The position numbers and the translations under genes are program-made. The notes beneath the pieces were generated by a model. That model ran no database searches. It was not told the DNA's origin and saw only the letters and a program-made list of their open reading frames with translations. Positions 51,420 to 64,000 of a DNA stretch of 64,000 nt are shown piece after piece (positions within the stretch are counted from its first letter, which is position 1; each line of letters starts with the position of its first letter). Origin of the DNA: Sclerodactyla briareus (lineage: Eukaryota > Echinodermata > Holothuroidea > Dendrochirotida > Sclerodactylidae); assembly GCA_026419785.1 (NCBI GenBank), contig JAODTK010003532.1, positions 1 to 64,000 of the forward strand, written 5' to 3'.

Positions 51420-52240
51420 ACTTGTCCTCAAGTCCACTATTCCGTGCGGACCCCCGATGAAATTCTGGACCCCACTAGGGCCGAATCGAAGGATTCCCCC
51501 TGTTTCATACCGAGTGCTCGAATTTTGATTGAATGGCAAAGTAGATAAATTTCAAATGGCGTTTTTCCTCCACCTCGTTGTGAATATGCTAGGTAATCTT
51601 GAATCATTTTTGTGTTCACTCTGAATATTTCAGAAGCCTTGGGGGGATACTCCCCCCCCCACTTTGTCTGAGATGACAAAATTCGGCGAAAATTCCTGTG
51701 GAAATTTTTGGGAAGGAGAAAGGCAAGTAAAGAAAATCCTGAATTTTCTGCCGACTTTTTCGATCAACTGCCCGGGCAAAACATGCAAAAAAGTCCCGCG
51801 CTTCGCGGCGGCGCTGGTATAACGTCTTCGATGCTGACTTGTAAATTCTGCCAAATATTTACTGCTCCCCCCAATTGGGATGATCACGTACGCCCTGTGG
51901 CTTTTCCCTTCGCTCCCACCAGCGACCGTTGGACAGACCCTGGATCGCCACGCAAACGAAGCCAGAGTAGAAAAGGTATAACATCCATGGTGATATGTGT
52001 AAATCATCTTAGTATGCACAATGAACCACTTTTTGTCTGTCTCTTACTCAACTCACACATGTGATGGGCGCTGTCGCTATCGCAGTCTGGCCGTGCCGTT
52101 TCCGGCGATCTTGAGGGTATGAAAAGCTAAAATGTGTTCCTTTGTACGCTTCCGCCAACCATGGTGGCTCTCCCCTCTTAGATGGTCACATTTGCATTCG
52201 ATATCCCCCCACTTTCAAAACGGATCGACGCCCATCCTTC
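51420..52240 (+). repeat. 0.8 kb interspersed repeat, copy 2 of a direct pair
   Basis: It aligns end to end with 46745-47520: AAGTCCACTATTCCGTGCGG, CAGAAGCCTTGGGGGG, TCTGAGATGACAAAATTCGG, GCGCTTCGCGGCGGCGCTGG, GTGGCTTTTCCC, ACGCAAACGAAGCCAGAGTA, GATGGGCGCTGTCGCTATCG, AACCATGGTGGCTC and CTTAGATGG. The copies differ by many small indels, so they are old insertions rather than a recent duplication. Confidence 0.75.
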
Positions 52241-54349
52241 GGTAACGAAATTTGAATCCAGCGGCGTAACTAAGATTCTTTTTTCAGTGGGCGGGTGGTG
52301 GGGGGGGGGGGGGTGATGGAAAAACATAAAGGTCTATCTGACCATTTTGCGGAAGCTGAGTCAGTGGCGCGATCATGGTATTTTGTAGAGGCTCAGGGTA
52401 TTGGAATAGTGGGTTGTCATCCTATTAAAATAGTAAAAATTTACCAAAATACAAAAGTTGCCTATATTCAATTCCTGCTCGTATTTCTCCATTTTCGCCC
52501 GAATTATGTCACTCTCATTACCGGTCTCGAGTTCTCGAGTAGATTTCAACTTGATATGCACTGACTCAATTCCTATGCCACTGATGGTGCGTGGCTATAT
52601 TGGCAGGAATGGAACTAGGCAGGAACCTGAACCATTGACCGATTCAGGAAATATTTACCCTTCGTGAATAAGATACTCCAAGATTGTGTTAAAAGTTTAC
52701 CGAATCGCGAGTATATACGGTGCATCAGTTAGGGCGAAAATGTAAAGTCGTGGAATGCCAGTGGGGAAGGTTTGATTACGATCTGGGGAGGGGCTAAGGG
52801 GAGGGGTTTCCTCCTCCCCCTTGCATTTTCCGGGTGGCCATAGATGCAATTCAGTGCAATATAGCCACATCCAAAAACTAATCCATTTCATTAAAGGAAT
52901 AAAATTATAGATGCGAATGCTGCTCGTCTGAATCTTGTGCATTTCTCTGCCCAAATCAATCCAGGGCCAGTAAAGTTTATAAGTTTAAATCTCCACTCTT
53001 CAGAGGACGGCCGAATTCCCCCTATAAACTTTACAGAATGTTTGCATTTCAGGTGGCCATATAGATGCAGTCTGCTGCATTATGACTCTCTTAAACACTC
53101 ACTTTGTTCCAGAAAAATTTGGTATTTTCGACTTAGAGCGATTGCTACTCAGGATCTCTGATGTACTGAGTAGTGGCTCTCTTTGGGCGTGGTGTAAATC
53201 TTATCTAACAGCGGACCGCCAACACTAGACATACGGGACCATTCCTTTATAGGGGCCGACAAAATTTGACCGAATTTTGGTGGGGTCAACGGAAGGACTG
53301 GTACCGCGCGGAAGATTGGCATATTTCGGGTTATTTTATCATAAATTTGGCCTTCAGGCGGAGATCGAAGATTCGGCCATGCTTTTTTGTTTGTTTTGTT
53401 TGCCTTTTCGCTGCCTAAATTTTCACGAATTTTGTCATTTTGTTCTCAAGAAAAAATGTCCGCGCCTGCCCACGGTCGTAAAAACTAATTTGCATTGGCA
53501 CAGTCATTTAGATGCAATTTTTGCTTTGAATCTTGAGATGTTTTTCTGCCAAACATGGGCAGTGAGTGCCCATCGTTGGAAGCTGCATGGTCGAAATCTC
53601 ACTTCAGGACCGTCAGATCCCCGGTCACCAGTCCATACTAGATGGCCCAGGTCGGGATTTTTTGCACGTTACCGTTCTTTTCCGACGTAAATCTTTAAAA
53701 AAGATCGACCGAAAATCATAAAGTTCTCGAATTTCATTGAGTCGCGAGTGACGGGAACCGGTAGGCCTACCGTAAATACCTGAGGATACTTTTGCACCCT
53801 TTTGTTTACTTCTAATTTTTTTTTTTTTTAATAACCTTCGCCTGAATTTCGCATTGTCGGTTTATCGGTCCTTTCTAGGTATTCTCTCTCTCAATTTTTT
53901 TATGTCCATTTCGGCTTTGTCTCATTGGCACCGGGTCAGATGGTAAGCTTTTTTGTCGAATTGGAATGCTTGATGGGAGGCGGAGGGCTCCGTCCTCGTA
54001 ATGTCCACGGACTTCAGATGACTAACCAGCTCGCTATATGTATGTTTTGGTCCCATGCAGAATTATATAATTACGGACGTTACGTAATTTGGTGGAATAA
54101 AAGGCAAACTTTTGAGCAGTTTACTTACGTCAAGCAATAAACGATGAATGAAGACACACTAATCTGTAGGCTCTGCAGATGCCCGGACGGCTGGAATGAC
54201 GCACCTAATTGATCAGCGTATGCAAATTGTACGTGGGTATAAAAATCTATCGTATAGATTCGATTTCTGCGATTCGAAGATGTCGGTACATGTTATTAGT
54301 TATAAAGTTTAGAAGAAACGTGAGTAAAAAAGCTGTTCAGATGAGTAGG
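52241..54349. other. Anonymous DNA, no gene recognised
   Basis: It holds a G-run at about 52300-52313. A 137-codon plus frame (53277-53690) has no recognisable domain and lies in DNA that resembles decayed G-rich repeat. Confidence 0.4.
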
Positions 54350-54484
54350 CAGGGATGTAGTCGAGACCAGTCTCGGTCTTGAATTATTCTCGAATCGAAA
54401 TCAATGGTCTCGGTCTCGACTTTCGAGACCGAGACTCAAGATGTGAGGCTGGTCTCGGGCTATCCGGTCTCGACTACATCCCTG
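54350..54484. mobile_element. 135 bp hairpin MITE-like element
   Basis: The ends are exact inverted repeats of 19 bases: CAGGGATGTAGTCGAGACC at 54350-54368 and its complement at 54466-54484. Inside, GTCTCGGTCTCGA (54407-54419) and TCGAGACCGAGAC (54423-54435) form a perfect 13 bp stem with a 3-base loop. GAGACC/GGTCTC words recur throughout. No target-site duplication is obvious and no protein is encoded. Confidence 0.8.
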
Positions 54485-55714
54485 GGAGTATGCTATAGTT
54501 AAAAGTAAATCGTTCGAAGATAATGCCACAAATATAAAATCATATGTTGTTTTTGAACGTTTTGAAGAATACATATATTCTTCAGGGAACGGTGACAAAC
54601 TATGCTCCATACTTGGCATTGCAATCGAAGAAAACACCACCGCAACGCGCAAGAAAAAAAACGACCATAGCGAAAGCGGTCAGGGTACAGTGAATTGGAA
54701 GTAAACTTCTCCTGGGCTCAGCAGCTCATCGAAGGAGGTCAATTTAGCGTGTAAGTCTTAGTCAATGGGCGGGCTAATTGTGGGGATTCCTATGCAATTT
54801 CAGCTATCGTAGAAAGTTGCATGTGAACGTGATTCGGGCCTTTGTAATAGTTGATCTGCGATGGCTTATGCCTATTTCTAAATACGAAAATCAATGGAGG
54901 ATTAATTTCAGAAGTTGGCAAACGTGAATAGGCCATTGTGGCAGAAAATGCAATACGGAACACAGCCATAGCTGTCGCGAAACGACCCTTAACTGTGTAG
55001 ACGCATCAGTCACTTTTGAACAAATCGACCTTCCATGCCTACCGAATCATTGTTTTGGTCTAGTTACACGTTATTTGAAAGTTTATTCAATCTTCTTTCT
55101 GTGGATATACATTTCGTCTGTAAAGCTTCCTGGGAAAGTTACGCCAATTTTCGTTGAAAAAAGACAAACTGCTAATTTGTCAATGGAAAAGATCCCAGAA
55201 TCTCGAAAGTTGGCCGTTTTCCCTTACTCAAACTGCACTAACTTCTGGTTCCGCTGTCCTAAATATCTAGTTCAACTCGAACAGAAACTATGTATATTCA
55301 TCGGTGTGGGGGCCAAAATTTGCGTCAACTGATTGGCGGGAACATTACGCCAAATAAGCATGAAAAATCAAAATAGAGGTTTTGGCACCGGCCAAAACCC
55401 ATATATGTGTATATGGTTGGGACCTGCATACAAGCCCGCTTCCCTGCAGCAGTCCACGGCCGGCCGCGTTCTGTGAACTGTTGAAGGCAGGCTGGGTAAT
55501 TGACGAGTAGGCAATGCGCACAGTGCTTTTCCGGGCTACCGGAGAGCTCGATTTGTTCCGTAATGTGCTCTAAACTCGGGCAGTGGGATAAAAAAATGGC
55601 GTTTAGCGAAACCTTAAGGCCCATCATCTCGCTAGTGCTCCAAATGCTTAAATTCACACGCTAAATGGAGATATCACAAAACCCATGCAGATTCGCATGC
55701 CCTACGCCAAAACG

Positions 55715-55800
55715 TGGGGGGGGGGGGACATTTGATATTGTGGTCCCCCGCCATCGAAATGTGGGGGGACGTGTCCCCCCGTCCCCCCCCCCCCACACGA
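55715..55800. repeat. G-run/C-run foldback
   Basis: A run of about 12 G, a ACATTTGATATTGTGGTCCCC segment, then GTGGGGGGAC/GTCCCCCC and a final C-run give several possible G:C foldbacks in about 85 bases. A related arrangement lies at 46570-46650. Confidence 0.6.
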
Positions 55801-56081
55801 TTGACGCCCATGGTCGTTACCAGTTACCGCTATTGTCGAACAAACAGACAACGTCAGGAATTTACTAGCAGGGATTCCCATTCCATGTTATGTGTGTGGA
55901 GGAACTGGAACTGTGTAGTGTAGGCCTTACGACTTCAATACGATTTGCAATTCAGAGAGGTGGGTCAGATGTTACTTTTTTACATATCGAACCATAGCAA
56001 TATATTGTGAACAACTGACAGCAGGCACGTTAAAATGAAAAAAAAAAAATCACTGAGCTTGTCGGACTGCCGAGACTCAAC

Positions 56082-56112
56082 CTACTACTACTACTACTAC
56101 TACTACTACTAT
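56082..56112 (+). repeat. (CTA)n microsatellite
   Basis: About ten uninterrupted CTA units. Confidence 0.9.
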
Positions 56113-57182
56113 ATTCTCAAGGTGGTACGTACATATCTGAACGCAGCGTGGCATGCGCGCTACTTGCAGTGCACAACGAAACGGTTGTACCTGTTCCTGT
56201 ACACTATAGACCTACTTGACTCCGGCAGCTCACAATGCTACTACCATTGGGGGCTTTGCCGGAGTAGAGAGTCGAGTAGTAGGTCAACCGCGTAGGATAG
56301 GGAAGTGCGGCATTCGGGGTTATCGTTAGCAGCACCTACGTTATTGATTGTCCTTCAATTGCAGAGCTTGTGATTAGCCGACAAAGTCCAGAAAATTGCT
56401 ATTGTCATATTCATTTTTGTAATACCTGAAATTAGTAAGCTAACTTATTTTTACCCAGTCACAGGGCGGCCAAATTTAGGCGCCCAAAATGCCGATGGTA
56501 AAAAAGTGCGGGGCTTAAGACCCAGCAGCCCACCCCCCCCCGTCTCGCGGTCCTGGGCACGCGGGCAACACGGGTGACCCGTTCTACAAATTCGGTTCTA
56601 TGGGCAGCTTGCAGTGTTCCCCCATGATGTCATGGATCCCTCGATTTCTCAAAAGTAAATGACATATCTCACTAAGTGAATGGAATCTTTTAAATTTGTG
56701 CATGAGTATTGCGCAATATTCGGAAAGCATCTCTTCAAGCAATTTTTCACTGGGCAGCTCATAATTATCGCCAAAATTCGGAATTGAGACATGAGACAAT
56801 GGAAATTATTTTGTCCTGGGCTATCATTTTGTCAATGTATGGCTATATGCTGCGAATGTTCTTCAATGCTATCCAACAATGGCGCCAGTGGCGTAGGAAC
56901 GAATTTTGAGTAGGGGGGCCTGTAGTTGGAGACGGAAGGAAAAATTGCCACCATTTGGGGGGGGGTCCCCTCCCCTTTGGAAAATTTGTCAATTTCAGAT
57001 AGGTCCAAATGCAATTTGGGCAATATCGCACACCTATACACCCCTTCCATTTGGGGGGAAAAATACGTTTCACGATTACGACTTGGTGATCCAAATTTTT
57101 TCGGTTACCAAAATGTGAAGAAAACCAAGTGGGCCTTGAGGCTGGTTCCAATGCACACTCCTGGCTAATATGCTACAAGCTG

Positions 57183-57600
57183 GTTTAACAGGTGTTTCCA
57201 TGTTGAAATCGTGCTATGATAGGACGTTTGTGCAGTTCACCCAAACTATAAAATCCGTGATCACTATAGTGTAGGGGTGCTGGTGATTACCTACAATCGC
57301 TTGATGATAGAGCCTTGAAAAGTTCCATGTTGTGAAATGGAGGAGATCTGATTTATGATTAATCATTAGGAAGAGTAAACTGGCAGCAGATTCTATACAA
57401 TGCCGAATGTACTCAACTTCCTCGCAGGTGCCCATTTAACACCTGAGAATAGAGGAGCAATGAAGGTGAAGCACCTTGCCCAAGGGCACGTCGGAAAAAA
57501 AGTGCTCGGTTTGTGAGGATTCAAACTAGTTCTCGCAATTGGCAGTTCTGGAGTCGTTGACTGACTGAGCTCATCCGATCTCCGATCCAATTGAGAATTG
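57183..57600 (-). repeat. tRNA-derived SINE, minus strand
   Basis: On the minus strand the head has an A-box-like GAGCTCAGTCAGTC and a B-box-like GTTTGAATCCTCACAAACC. It is followed by GCCCTTGGGCAAGGTGCTTC, a CTCAGGTGTTAAATGGGCAC segment and GAGGAAGTTGAGTAC. The central part (GGCAAGGTG..., AGGTGTTAAATGGG...ACCTG) resembles the middle of the SINE at 30451-30745, suggesting one superfamily with different tails. The 3' limit is approximate. Confidence 0.7.
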
Positions 57601-60600
57601 AAGAAACTTCTTTGACATATTTTGTAACTACTTTAAGAGAAAACTTTGGTCATGTAAATATAAAATATATTTATATCTAATGGCACGATCCCGTTTTAAT
57701 GTAAGAATGAACAATTTTCTGTCAACATCTCTGCAGACTTGCAGACAGAAAATGTATAATAACAAAGAATCAGTGAAAAAAAAGAAAATAAGGAGAGCGT
57801 AGAATCCCGAGGAGCTTGCGAGTCGTCCAGTCATTAAAAATGACCATATTCGAACAACTGATTCAAATCAAATTAACAATTGTAAAGTGAAACCCCCACC
57901 CCCACAAAAAAATCACTATGTCATCATAACCTAGATACACATAATCTTCCATAAACATCTGTATACAGTATTATTCTGGAATTTGGAATGATTTTCAAGA
58001 TGTTAAGCTGTCTATGAATTTTCTTCTGAAAAAAAATCCGGAGGTGGCGCGTTTCGAGGACTTTTTCCCTACTATTGTCGTAGTAAGGTTTTGATGATTG
58101 TGCCATTATCGAGTACCGCTCCATGGTTGGACATATGGGTCCGGGCAGCCAAGGGTGTGGGTCGACAATATATAGCACAAAAATACCTAACATTAATGAA
58201 AAAATAAGAATATTAGATTCAACATGATTTCTCTATTTTCCCCCGAATACATTAATTAACCTTAATTTAACTCCGTAACAAGAGTTAGGCACCAATGACA
58301 CCGAGGATTAGGTCTCTCTATCTACGCGTGAACATTTGGAATAGAATCAAGTATAAGATCGCCCATTGGCAATGCCAGTTCTATTTTGGCACTGACTCAT
58401 TCGCAGTGTTGTGCAGTGTGTGAATGCCGGCGCGACTGCTGTATACACAATACTCAGGTACGGGCTTGTGGCATACAGTACATACACGTAGAGCTTATAT
58501 CGCTGGTCGCCATCGACACACAATACGTACGCCTGAACGATCAAATATTGCGTTGAGTAATTCGAACATAATTCTGAGGTTTCTTAGCGTCATGCCGGCC
58601 CGGGGGAAAGTGAAGTTGGATGGATAACATAAAATCAATGCTGAATTATTAGCTACAATAATTTCTAATTAATTTGTGAAATAAAAAAGGGGTTTGCCGG
58701 GGAAGTGGGGGGGGGTGGGGGGCGGTAATGATTTTCCCGCCCTCCACGAGGATGAGGTGGGGGGGCGGGGGGGGGGGGGGGGGGGATGGCGCGGGATGGC
58801 GCCCCTCAGCCTCCAGTTCCTACGCCCTGAAGCTTAGGGTTTTGTATGTATGATGTATGTATGTATGTATGTATGAGCTATGTAGGATGTATTGTTGTAT
58901 GTATGTAAGGCTCTTGAATGGAGGAAAAAATAAAATATCGCCACGGATACTGATTTCGTAATCACTAATATGGGGTTGCCACAATGCGCTCCGACAGATA
59001 AAAGTGAATATTTAGTTGCCGTAAAATAGTATGAATCCCTTTTCATGTGCGTATTTCCGGAAGGAACAAAAACGCCGGACGTGTCTGTAACGAGGATGAG
59101 GTCGCGCGAATAACAAGTTGAGTATGCCTTCAGAAAATATTTGCCACAGGGCGAATTTTATGTAACAATGGTTTCCGCATAATTAGTTCCAGTACTATAG
59201 TTGTTATCAAGTTGCAATGCGGTATCTCGCATGACATAGAGATGGGCGGTATTGGTAAACCTGATGAAGCTATATTTTAACTTTGCTGAACTCCGCATTA
59301 GGTATTATTCAAACACCGACCGGTTGTTGATGAACAATGGTCCATTCACACGTTCGAGGCGGCACTTTTGAACTCATTCCTATGGTTATTTTGCGCGAAA
59401 CAACAATTGCCGAGTCCTTTCAAAACATCTCAACGATATCTCAAAGCCTTTTATATAGCCAAATATGTACTTTTTTTAATCAAATTCTTGCATTATATTT
59501 CTGGTTCATTGCCATCACTTGTTATGAGAAGTATTAGAGCCCTCTCTAAACCTATTCATTGCACTTTGAAGAGGAATCGCGTGATATTCTCAGCTAGTTA
59601 ACCTTGGCGTGGCTCAAGCCTCAAAAGCCTCAATTTAGGACATTTAGCCAGTTTTAGCTTATGGCCCAACCGATATAATAAACGTCATGCCATAGACAGA
59701 TAGTAGAAGGGGGGAAAATACGAGTATCCCCTGGAGAAAAAACACACGTGAAAATTCAGCAGTCTTGTAGCCAGGGGCATATACTGCAGTCAAAATGTTG
59801 GCATGGTTGAGAGAGGAAGAAGAAAACGGCGAGAGGCTAAACTTGAGGGTTTAGTAATCCTGAAGAGGTTGATTGTAGTTTCCAAAGTCATTGAGAATGT
59901 TTTGTATGTTTTCAACCTAACAGATATGATTTAAAACGTGGGGTCGATGAGGCGGCAGGCAGAAAATCCCCATAGAGCTTGCGGGAGATGTGGGAGAGAG
60001 AGGGAGCGAGAGAGCACCCCGATAGCAACGGGACGGACAATTATGGAATTAATAATGCGGGGGACACATGGTTTTCGAAGGGGGTACGTGTCCCCCTGCC
60101 ATCCACTCCCCCCCTGGCGACCGACACTGGTGTGCAGAGAAAATTGTGGTAGTGTTTTGACCATAGTGACGTTCGGACAACTTTTGAGATTCAGTCTTTC
60201 ACCGCACATTTTGCGAAATGGGGGGTCCTCCTTGACTTTTCCCCGTCCCCGTTCCATTGATACGTTTATTGTGACTCAGTTGTACCAGCTGACTCTTCAA
60301 GGGATTGGGAGTTATTGTGTCATATCAAGATTCAACCCAATGGCATGTCGGTTTGATTTTATGAATATGTGAATGAATGTAACAGGACGGCTGTACTCAC
60401 AAAGACAGCACTGATGACTGACAACTGCTTGACCGAGCTGCTCGCCCACTGCTAAAGATAGAATACCACATTCCACAGACAAAGTTTGGAATTAGCTCGC
60501 CAGGTATTATTGGTCAGGGATTTTGGCTATCAGATGCAGGATGGCGTATTAAAGGTCATAAGATTATGGATGAGAGATAATACCCTTTAAAGAACGTTCA

Positions 60601-63600
60601 CTGAAATTTTACAGTATAAAGGTGTAGGCCAATGGATAGCATGTGACACTAATTGCTCGCTTTTTATATTTTTTAGTGGTCATCAATAGCATACTTTACT
60701 AGTGAGTGTTCTGTATCTGTATAGACGTCATGATCACTAGCCATACCAACAGTAAAATTGACCACGTATAGGTACATATACTGAGGCATATTGAGCTGGT
60801 TATTCCCCATCATGATCACTCGCCCGCTCCAATCCCCCATCCCCCCCCTTTTTTACAGCCCCCCCCCCCTCTGGTAACGGTCACTCACATATCATGAAGC
60901 TAGGATATGAATTAGGCCCTTGAACTGTTGAAAGGACTTCAACGTAATTTTTAGTTCGGTTTTTGTAAACCATTGGTAACATGGTATGAGTAACCCCTTC
61001 TTTAATTTGGAGCTCATTACAAAAAAGGAGTGAGTGAACTTTTACTTCAGCCCAGTGGACTTGTTTTCATCAGTGAAAAGAAAAAAGTATGTTTCTGACA
61101 CTTTCTTATTTCGACCTCTTCTGGTAAAGCGAGATTGCCAATAAAAAACCCATACTGGCCGATTGCGTAGCAGTAGCCAATGAATTTGGGTCGGGATATG
61201 GTGTGGTTAACCGCAGGCTGCGGTATTGCGGTAATGGAATTGCCCGATGGGAGGGAGGGGGCTTCCCAATGTCCATGAGAAGGCGAGAGGTAGAGTGTCA
61301 CGCCGCGATGTCTACCTAGCCATTCACCCCCCTTTTCCTGGTCCTCAATATTTTTAGCCAAATATTTATTTTTTCCGCTTATTTTGGTTGACATGCGTCA
61401 CACACAGGTTAAGGCTGGGGGTGGGGGGGGGGGTTTAGTTCATTTCATATCTATAATTTGGAACTGTCATGCTTTGATGTCCGCCGAAGTTGTCATGCAC
61501 TTCCCCCTCCCCCAGCAGGAGCAGAAGCTGATTGTCTATTCAAAAAATGTTTCCTTTCAAGGCTTTTTCTCGGTTTTTTTTTTTTGCTCCATGGGGGGGG
61601 GGGGGGGTTTGTGGTTTCTCTCAGGGTGGGGAGGGGGCACAGGCACCGCTCCTGCACTCAATGAAACATGAACATGAACATGATCATGCAGATCAGGACA
61701 CATGACCTTGGACTATAAAAACTTGACCGCTGTGTGTTTTCACAAACCGATTTTACCATTTTGTTTTCCCAAAAAGGCAAGTGTATAGCCTACTTTCAGC
61801 CAATGGTGGAGGAACATTTACATCCACCCTCCCTGTATACCACTTACCCAATGCCTTCCACTTCGAGGACAAATAGCTTCCTCTATAGCAAGGGGGACAG
61901 TGTTTTGGACCAAACTATGGTTGGACCATTGAATAAAATGAGGGAATTGGGACATGACCAGGAATTAATATCATGCACTGTTATCTCAGAACTAGTCTAC
62001 CACCTAATTAAAATTTGCCAAAGCTAATTTTATGCGGTGAATGGCGGTGTTGTTGGGCGTGGACGCCTATTCGGTTTTATATTCATTTGAGAAGCCCCCT
62101 ACAACTAGTTGCTTTATATAGGAGAGGTGTTCAGTATGATGCTCTAGATGCACAATGGGTATAACAATGCAAGTCCCATATCGAAAACAAAAAAAACACT
62201 TGGCCCTTCAACTCCAGCCCCATGCAATGTACGCAAAAGACAAAGATGGGACAAGTCGCACTGTGACTTGAGGTGGAACATGATGGTACTGGCCCATGAT
62301 CAAGTGGATGGCTTCCATTGAGTTTGTACAGTGGTGATTTGCTGAATGACTTGACTGCACCATATTTTAAAATCGATGTTGACTTGGACTTGAGCGATTT
62401 TTTGGGACTTGCCACCATCTCTGCTAAAAAGATAGGCTATACATTATCAATGATTCTTTTAAACAATAAATCCTGGATAACTATTACCTAACTGTTCCCA
62501 GCACTGGATATACATTACAGAATATTCTGCGATGGGAGAGCATCGCGCAATTTAATGGCGTCGCCAAAAATACTCCGTGAAAAATATTTTGCTAGCAGCC
62601 AAGAATAATCGTACAACAAAGCCACAAAACAGCTGCAACTTCGACAGCTTTATGGAGTACTGGCCATTGTCCCAGCCTGTGGCAAGTTCTACTGCATACA
62701 AAAAAATAAGACTTGGGTTTCTAGACAAATCTGACAGAAGATATTGAAATGTGGGGTAGTGTAGACCCAAGTTGAGTGAAGTTTGTTGAATTTGTCCAAC
62801 AAAGACAAAAATAATACTCTTTATAATAAATAAAGAATCTACCGTTAGGACAAAGTCAAAAGCAGGCACAGCGACACTGCGCTGGGAGTAACGAGTGCGG
62901 CAATGCTTGGGGAGGGTAGCTCCCAGGCATGGGTAAAGGTTGAGATTCCTCACCACACTGAAAGGTGATTGGCCTTGTCACCTTCCCAATGGCAGCTTCT
63001 GTAAATGAATTTACAACAACACTCAGTGATATGTGATCTGTGCCTGTGTCAGAGTTAACACCCATTACCCACAGCTTCCCATCGACGAATCCCTGTAAGG
63101 GTTACATCATCTGTCCCTCGGTCGTCGGTATGAATACAGTACCAAGGTTCTCGCACTGACCTAGTATTTAGGCTCCTCCCCCACCATCCGTGGTACCGAG
63201 TGACGGCTCAGTCTGATGTGAGAGCAAGGCGGGCAAGAGTGCATGTGTTTGTGGAGAAGTACTGGTAGGCTTTGGGCCATAAAACTAGGTCAGACTGTGC
63301 CACTGGGGGATTCTCATTTTTCAGCGAGAGCAAACCCTCATTCTAGGTCGCACGCAGCACAATTTATTTTGTATGTATTTCGGAAAGTACACGGAAATTC
63401 GGGATAATGGGGGGGGGGGGGAATAATCGCGTTACTCAACGTTACACCTATGCAGTAATCATAAATTCGAAACATATGTTGTGTCGCAGGTTTTATAACA
63501 GTTTGTACTCTCTAAATATGGGAGTCTCAAATGTGGGAGGGTGGGGGATGTGGGCAGGGCCGGGGGGGGTGGGGGATGTGGGGGCCCGGGACTCGTTCCC

Positions 63601-64000
63601 CTGTTGGCCCGCCCTTAAATCCGCTAGTGGTGCCGTAGTAACCAGTAGCACATGAAGCTATTGAGATTTTCGGATCACGTTGCAGTCTGCCAGAAGAAGC
63701 TCCACGAAGATCGCTCCTGAGAGAGCATTGAGACATACAGCAGAATATTCCCGCAGAAATATGTCCCCGGATAGTATTGAGACTGTATTGCTAAACCAGT
63801 TGGGCGACCCGTGACTCCTTGCCGGGCAAAATCAGGCTGCAATTCGGACATACAACAACATTTTTCACGTAAAACGAAGAAGAAGATATTCTGTCGACCT
63901 CTCTGCCCGACTGTTTTTTCCATTTTCGCCCGATTTGTGGGCAGGCCTTTCTTCCCACACGCGGCCTGCTCAGTTCATTTCCCCTTCTCGGCCCTTCCAC
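57601..64000. other. Anonymous DNA with simple repeats
   Basis: No gene is recognised. Simple sequence includes dense G-runs at 58700-58790, TATG repeats at about 58843-58910, and G-runs at about 61421-61433, 61591-61608 and 63410-63422. A C-rich patch lies at about 60838-60872. Frames of up to 144 codons (59938-60372, plus) and 134 codons (62956-62552, minus) show no known domain. Confidence 0.4.

Larger units (their letters stand above)
54485..57182. other. Anonymous DNA with G/C-rich repeat debris
   Basis: No gene is recognised. Self-complementary G-run/C-run pairs occur at 55715-55800. A second G-rich repeat piece lies at 56885-57165 (CAGTGGCGTAGGAACGAA, then GGGG and CCCC runs), similar in style to 46565-46660. 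Confidence 0.4.

Overview
This window is nuclear DNA from an animal. It has no long open reading frames, no operons, one intron-split conserved gene, and abundant short interspersed repeats, LINE fragments, tRNA-derived SINEs and poly(G)/poly(C) tracts. The repeat style (G-homopolymer-rich repeats, SINE tails with a GCGCTATATAAG-like end, long minisatellite units rich in TGACC) suggests a marine invertebrate. An echinoderm such as a sea urchin is my best guess, but this is inference and not proven.

The one gene I can name with confidence is RNMT, the mRNA cap guanine-N7 methyltransferase. It lies on the minus strand and spans at least 18.3 to 34.6 kb, possibly to 36.6 kb. Seven exons are recognisable in the right order: 34619-34366, ~33304-33176, 31029-30846, 28026-27853, 25746-25629, 24063-23948 and 18806-~18320. 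A possible upstream exon lies at 36587-36423. Splice sites are mostly good, but most exons carry one or two reading-frame slips. Because introns and splice signals are retained, I favour an indel-rich assembly over a pseudogene. The last exon runs past the usual C-terminus into an acidic, KKLK-containing tail.

RNMT introns are packed with repeats: a ~3 kb minisatellite-bearing array (19.3-22.4 kb), an antisense LINE fragment (26.5-27.3 kb), tRNA-derived SINEs (24.2, 30.45 and 33.7 kb), a duplicated palindrome-bearing repeat (30.07-30.45 kb), and one half of a 0.7 kb inverted repeat pair (32.4-33.1 kb; partner at 41.5-42.2 kb).

Left of RNMT (1-18 kb) the DNA is mostly anonymous: two copies of one SINE family (4.0 and 10.1 kb), a cluster of GTTAGTTTCGTTA motifs (11.2-13.05 kb), a degenerate ~240 bp tandem family (14.6-16.25 kb) and two weak exon candidates. 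Right of RNMT (37-64 kb) there are further TGACC-rich repeat elements (37.3-39.9 kb), a second antisense LINE fragment (43.1-44.25 kb), a sense LINE fragment (47.7-48.0 kb), a direct pair of ~0.8 kb repeats (46.7 and 51.4 kb), a weak candidate first exon (48.2 kb), a 135 bp hairpin MITE (54.35 kb), one more SINE (57.2-57.6 kb) and many G-runs. No RNA gene, CRISPR array or prokaryotic system was seen.

The most unusual structure is a repeat family with 12 bp subterminal inverted repeats, ~310 bp internal monomers, a CA-rich stretch and a 3' stem-loop. This architecture resembles Helentron-derived non-autonomous elements (DINE-1, HINE and pearl types). Its monomers hold regularly spaced TGACCT nuclear-receptor-like half-sites.
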